Positions 5,968 to 6,049 of a stretch of DNA of 6,049 bases are shown piece after piece. Where the stretch lies: positions 1 through 6,049 of the forward strand of contig JAHZLG010000160.1 in NCBI GenBank assembly GCA_022599995.1, given 5' to 3'. The notes under the pieces are model-generated. The model did no database searches, was not told where the DNA came from, and saw only the letters and a program-made list of their open reading frames with translations. Position 1 is the first letter of the stretch. Each line of letters starts with the position of its first letter. This stretch comes from Alphaproteobacteria bacterium (GTDB lineage Bacteria > Pseudomonadota > Alphaproteobacteria > CBDBCS01 > JAHZLG01). The position numbers and the translations under genes were made by a program.

Positions 5968-6013
5968 GGTGAAGGCACCTGCCTTTCATCTTGCCTGACG
6001 ATTGAAGACAACA

Positions 6014-6045
6014 GAGCATAGAAACCAAGCATGGTTTCTATGCTC
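6014..6045 (+). terminator. Strong hairpin, probable terminator
   Basis: A perfect 14-base stem pairs GAGCATAGAAACCA (6014-6027) with TGGTTTCTATGCTC (6032-6045) across the 4-base loop AGCA, starting 46 bases after the binding-protein stop. The window ends 4 bases after the stem, so a T tract cannot be checked. The position suggests rho-independent termination; it could also serve a convergent gene or be an mRNA-stabilising hairpin. Confidence 0.65.
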
Positions 6046-6049
6046 GTCG

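Noticed and set aside
5972..5985. Small hairpin AAGGCA-CC-TGCCTT just after the last gene
   Set aside because: The stem is short with too small a loop, and a much stronger hairpin lies at 6014-6045.

Overview
This window most likely comes from a moderately GC-rich alphaproteobacterium. The assignment rests on protein character alone. The Nfu-type iron-sulfur protein has the alphaproteobacterial two-domain form and opening, the universal stress protein directly before it resembles alphaproteobacterial relatives in its core, and the GuaB C-terminal half carries alphaproteobacterial-style signatures. No database search was possible, so genus and species are left open.

Layout. Positions 1-1000 (minus strand) hold a sugar-type periplasmic binding protein cut off by the left edge. 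It starts 9 bases after the stop of guaB (1010-2473, minus), the IMP dehydrogenase of GMP synthesis, so the two are probably co-transcribed from a good sigma70-like promoter at 2528-2556. A 332-base divergent spacer (2474-2805) with a 23-base tandem duplication separates guaB from the plus-strand genes. These are a universal stress protein (2806-3450) and, 44 bases later, an Nfu iron-sulfur carrier (3495-4061), a likely operon. A 679-base region without a convincing gene follows (4062-4740). It contains degenerate repeats, a 13-base-period array of small palindromes with a perfect 34-base palindrome inside it, a second 13-base tandem repeat that duplicates a -10-like hexamer, and a strong ribosome binding site. 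The last gene (4741-5967, plus) is a branched-chain-amino-acid-type periplasmic binding protein, followed by a strong hairpin (6014-6045) that is probably its terminator.

How the genes fit together. guaB is nucleotide housekeeping, and usp with nfu plausibly supports stress survival and iron-sulfur cluster supply. The two periplasmic binding proteins point to nutrient scavenging or sensing, but no permease or ATPase gene lies in the window for either. No new multi-gene system is evident. The most unusual sequence is the repeat-rich spacer before the last gene.
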